A stretch of DNA of 8,181 bases from Candidatus Delongbacteria bacterium (lineage in GTDB: Bacteria > UBA4055), in assembly GCA_022013635.1 (NCBI GenBank), contig JAKLPX010000387.1:1-8181 (forward strand), read 5' to 3'. This document shows positions 5,980 to 8,181 of this stretch, in pieces. The translations under genes were made by a program, and so were the position numbers. The first letter of the stretch is position 1. Each line of letters begins with the position of its first letter. The notes under the pieces were generated by a model. It did no database searches. It saw nothing but the letters and a program-made list of their open reading frames with translations, and was not told where the DNA came from.

Positions 5980-8181
5980 TATTTAACTCCTACAGTGATG
6001 AAGAAAAGAACTACGCATGTTAAGATTATATAGAATATGTAAGTCTGAGCATTTCCTGTATATATTTTTCTCATCGTGTCGGATATTGTATAGGTCCATT
6101 CTGAAACTCCTGCCCAGAATCTTTTAGCCAGCGGAGTGACCATCCATCCCAAAGCCTTTCTGTACGGTTTGTAAAACTCATAGGCGTAGTGTGTCAATTC
6201 CGGCGTTTCCGGTCTTTCTCCCGCAAATACTATGTTGAATTGTTTAACTTTCTGGATTTTCGGCATTTTTATAATCAGAATTGCGAGAAGGATCACAAAG
6301 ATCACTCCTACAATTGTCATTACCGTAGTTCCGTTCCAGTAACCGAGTGAGTTCATAGCGGTTCCGTCTTTCCATGAAATGCTTTGACCGAAGAAGGGAT
6401 CAACGATTGCGGAAATTCTTTCGATCAGCAGTTTCGGGAATATTGAGAATAAAAATATTACCATAATAAAAATATACTGTGGAACTATGAACCAGGCAGG
6501 TGCTTCTTTTATCTTCCTGAATTCTGTTTTCGGCTGTCCGAGGAAAATAGCATGAATAAGCCTGAAGCAATAAAGGAAAGCGACCGTGCTTGCGAAGAAT
6601 GCAAATCCTGTCTGCAGATACCATCCTTTTTCGATCAGAGCCTCATAAAGAAGCCATTTCGCTCCAAATCCCGTAAGAGGAGGAACTCCGGAAATTGCGA
6701 TAATTCCGAACATCACCGCAGTAAATGACCATGGCATTTTCTTTATCAGTCCGCCCATTTTATACATATCGGATGTCCCCGTTCTGTATATTACTCCGGC
6801 TATTGATAAAAATAATATACCCTTGATAAGGAAATGATTTATCATCTGGAACATCGCGGCCGTCCATCCGAGTCCTGACATGATTGACAGAGCAAGGATT
6901 ATATATCCGACCTGACCCATACTTGAATAAGCTAACAGTTTCTTAGCATCCTCCTGATACATTGCCATCATAGTTCCGATCAGTGCCGTTAAAACACCTA
7001 TCCATCCCAAAATGTATGCTAAATCGAAAGATCCTGTCTTAGGTGCTCCCATTGTTATCAACAGGATGACAAACCCGAATATCCCTGACTTTGATAATAA
7101 AGCCGAAATGAACGGAGTGACATCATCCTCAGCTTTTGCATAAGCTCCGGCGATCCAGATATGAACTCCCAATGCCGCGCTTTTTATTAAAAATCCCAGT
7201 GATATCAAAATGAACGATATAGATGTATATTCTCCCGCAAGCGCAAAAATTCCATAGCTTAATGTTTGTGGCGTAGCTGAAAAGGCATACCCGAATCCCA
7301 GAAGTATCAGAAACGCTCCTCCGAGAGAGAACATTATATATTTGAAAGAGGCTGCTTCGGAATTTTTTCCTCTGTTGATCAAAAGATAAGAGGATATTGT
7401 CATGATCTCCCATGATAAGAAAAAATGAAGAATGTTATCGGCGTTGACAATTGCTACCAACGATCCGATCATAAGCATTAATAGTCCGTAGAATGAAGCA
7501 CTTTTTTCTTTTCTGTTCATTGTTGCTATTATTAAAATAAATGCGCCGAATAAGAACATCGAATTAAAGAATTGGATTATTCCTCCCTGAAGAGGCAAAT
7601 ACATATAAGCATAAGCTGAGATCGCTATAAGACTTAATAATCCTTTTATTTTTTCGGGAAGGAATTTTAATCCGAACAATGCAAGACCTGCCGTGAAAGG
7701 CAGAAAAAATTGCAGATCTTTTATATTTTGAATTATGAAATAATATGATGTGACAAATAACAGCATTACATTTGTAATTTCGATCGCAAGTACTTTATAA
7801 GAATTATATTCGATGATATCATTATCATACTTTTTATTTAAAGTAACTCCAAGCCATTTGAGCATATAACCCGCCTCAAAAAGCGATCCGAGAAGTATTA
7901 TTGCTACCCAGAAAAATTGCTTGCTTCCCGACAGGACTAATATCAAATTCCATTTTCCCCAGAATCCGGGGAAAGGAGGCATTCCGATAAGTGCTAATAC
8001 CATTATTATAAAAATTGTTAAAATCAGTTTATTCTCCCTGATGATGCCCCAATCTTTGTAGTCAGATTTTTTAATAAGTCCGGTTATCCAGAATAATCCC
8101 GCTTTTGCAAAGAAGTGATTCAGTAACAACGGAAGCATCATTATCGTCATGTAAGTTTTTTCCTGATCTGAAATTACTCCC
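5979..8181 (-). CDS. Tandem Mrp/NuoL-M-N-type antiporter-like membrane subunit (5' truncated by the window)
   Basis: The frame stays open to the right edge (GVISDQEKTY before the first internal Met at 8150), so the start lies outside the window; 733 residues are visible. Residues 1-112 are the end of one antiporter-like domain: NHFFAKAGLF with Lys26, then GMPPFPGFWGKW (66-77). After a linker and new membrane spans a second, complete domain follows (about 160-600) with the proton-path residues of NuoM/HyfB-type subunits: Glu258 in SWEIMTISSYLL, Lys333, His340 in VHIWIAGAYAK, Lys364, the DAKKLLAYSS motif (411-420), NHFLIKGILF with Lys453, and SGVPPLTGFGAKW. A C-terminal tail (YAYEFYKPYRK ... 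final span) resembles that of HyfB/NuoL-type proteins. Two antiporter units in one chain would give two ion paths. It is the EchA-position gene and overlaps the NuoH start by one base. The ion, H+ or Na+, is not readable. Confidence 0.85.
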   Translation of the reverse strand, partial: GVISDQEKTYMTIMMLPLLLNHFFAKAGLFWITGLIKKSDYKDWGIIRENKLILTIFIIMVLALIGMPPFPGFWGKWNLILVLSGSKQFFWVAIILLGSLFEAGYMLKWLGVTLNKKYDNDIIEYNSYKVLAIEITNVMLLFVTSYYFIIQNIKDLQFFLPFTAGLALFGLKFLPEKIKGLLSLIAISAYAYMYLPLQGGIIQFFNSMFLFGAFILIIATMNRKEKSASFYGLLMLMIGSLVAIVNADNILHFFLSWEIMTISSYLLINRGKNSEAASFKYIMFSLGGAFLILLGFGYAFSATPQTLSYGIFALAGEYTSISFILISLGFLIKSAALGVHIWIAGAYAKAEDDVTPFISALLSKSGIFGFVILLITMGAPKTGSFDLAYILGWIGVLTALIGTMMAMYQEDAKKLLAYSSMGQVGYIILALSIMSGLGWTAAMFQMINHFLIKGILFLSIAGVIYRTGTSDMYKMGGLIKKMPWSFTAVMFGIIAISGVPPLTGFGAKWLLYEALIEKGWYLQTGFAFFASTVAFLYCFRLIHAIFLGQPKTEFRKIKEAPAWFIVPQYIFIMVIFLFSIFPKLLIERISAIVDPFFGQSISWKDGTAMNSLGYWNGTTVMTIVGVIFVILLAILIIKMPKIQKVKQFNIVFAGERPETPELTHYAYEFYKPYRKALGWMVTPLAKRFWAGVSEWTYTISDTMRKIYTGNAQTYIFYIILTCVVLFFITVGVK

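Noticed and set aside
8148..8150. Start codon of the antiporter-like gene at 8150.
   Set aside because: The frame is open upstream to the edge, no ribosome binding site precedes this ATG at proper spacing, and the protein would begin in the middle of an antiporter domain. The gene is cut by the window.

Overview
The window holds two unrelated gene blocks that converge near position 770. The left edge (1-716, plus strand) is the tail of a type IV pilus minor-pilin cluster: the 3' end of one pilin-like gene, followed by a complete prepilin-like gene with a classic GFTLIE processing site. The rest (818-8181, minus strand) is one tightly packed operon for a membrane-bound complex related to respiratory complex I and group 4 [NiFe] hydrogenases. 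It enters from beyond the right edge.

Read in the direction of transcription, the operon runs: an antiporter-like protein with the end of one Mrp/NuoLMN domain and a complete second one (5' end outside the window), NuoH-like, NuoB-like, NuoC-like, NuoD-like, and last a NuoI-like two-cluster ferredoxin fused to a GltD/NfnB-type FAD and NAD(P)H oxidoreductase. This order is that of echABCDEF, with the EchF position taken by the ferredoxin-GltD fusion. Junctions are tight (TAATG overlap, gaps of 21, 22 and 2 nt), except for a 97-nt nuoB-nuoC spacer filled with large perfect palindromes.

The complex appears to be neither ordinary complex I nor a hydrogenase. In an ungapped hand alignment made from memory, the NuoD-like subunit lacks both quinone head-group residues of complex I (His and Tyr become Thr31 and Val80). 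At the two [NiFe]-ligand motifs of hydrogenases it has CxxE instead of CxxC (C79/E82 and C375/E378). The NuoB-like subunit keeps only three of the four cluster N2 cysteines, because the tandem Cys-Cys has become Cys-Gly. No NuoE/F/G is visible; the fused GltD module could take over NAD(P)H oxidation or reduction. The inferred path is NAD(P)H - FAD - GltD-type Fe-S centres - two [4Fe-4S] of the NuoI part - NuoB cluster, coupled to ion movement through the NuoH-like and antiporter subunits. The partner substrate at the NuoD/NuoB site cannot be read from the sequence. The closest concept is an energy-converting-hydrogenase-related (Ehr) or Mbx/Mbs-like complex.

The organism is probably a diderm, likely anaerobic bacterium of moderate to low GC (type IV pilins, a group 4-like complex, frequent AAA/ATA codons). 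Uncultivated lineages such as Elusimicrobiota or Omnitrophota would fit, but the sequence does not settle the phylum. No tRNA, rRNA, CRISPR array, transposase or riboswitch was seen, and no stretch over 300 bases lacks a gene.
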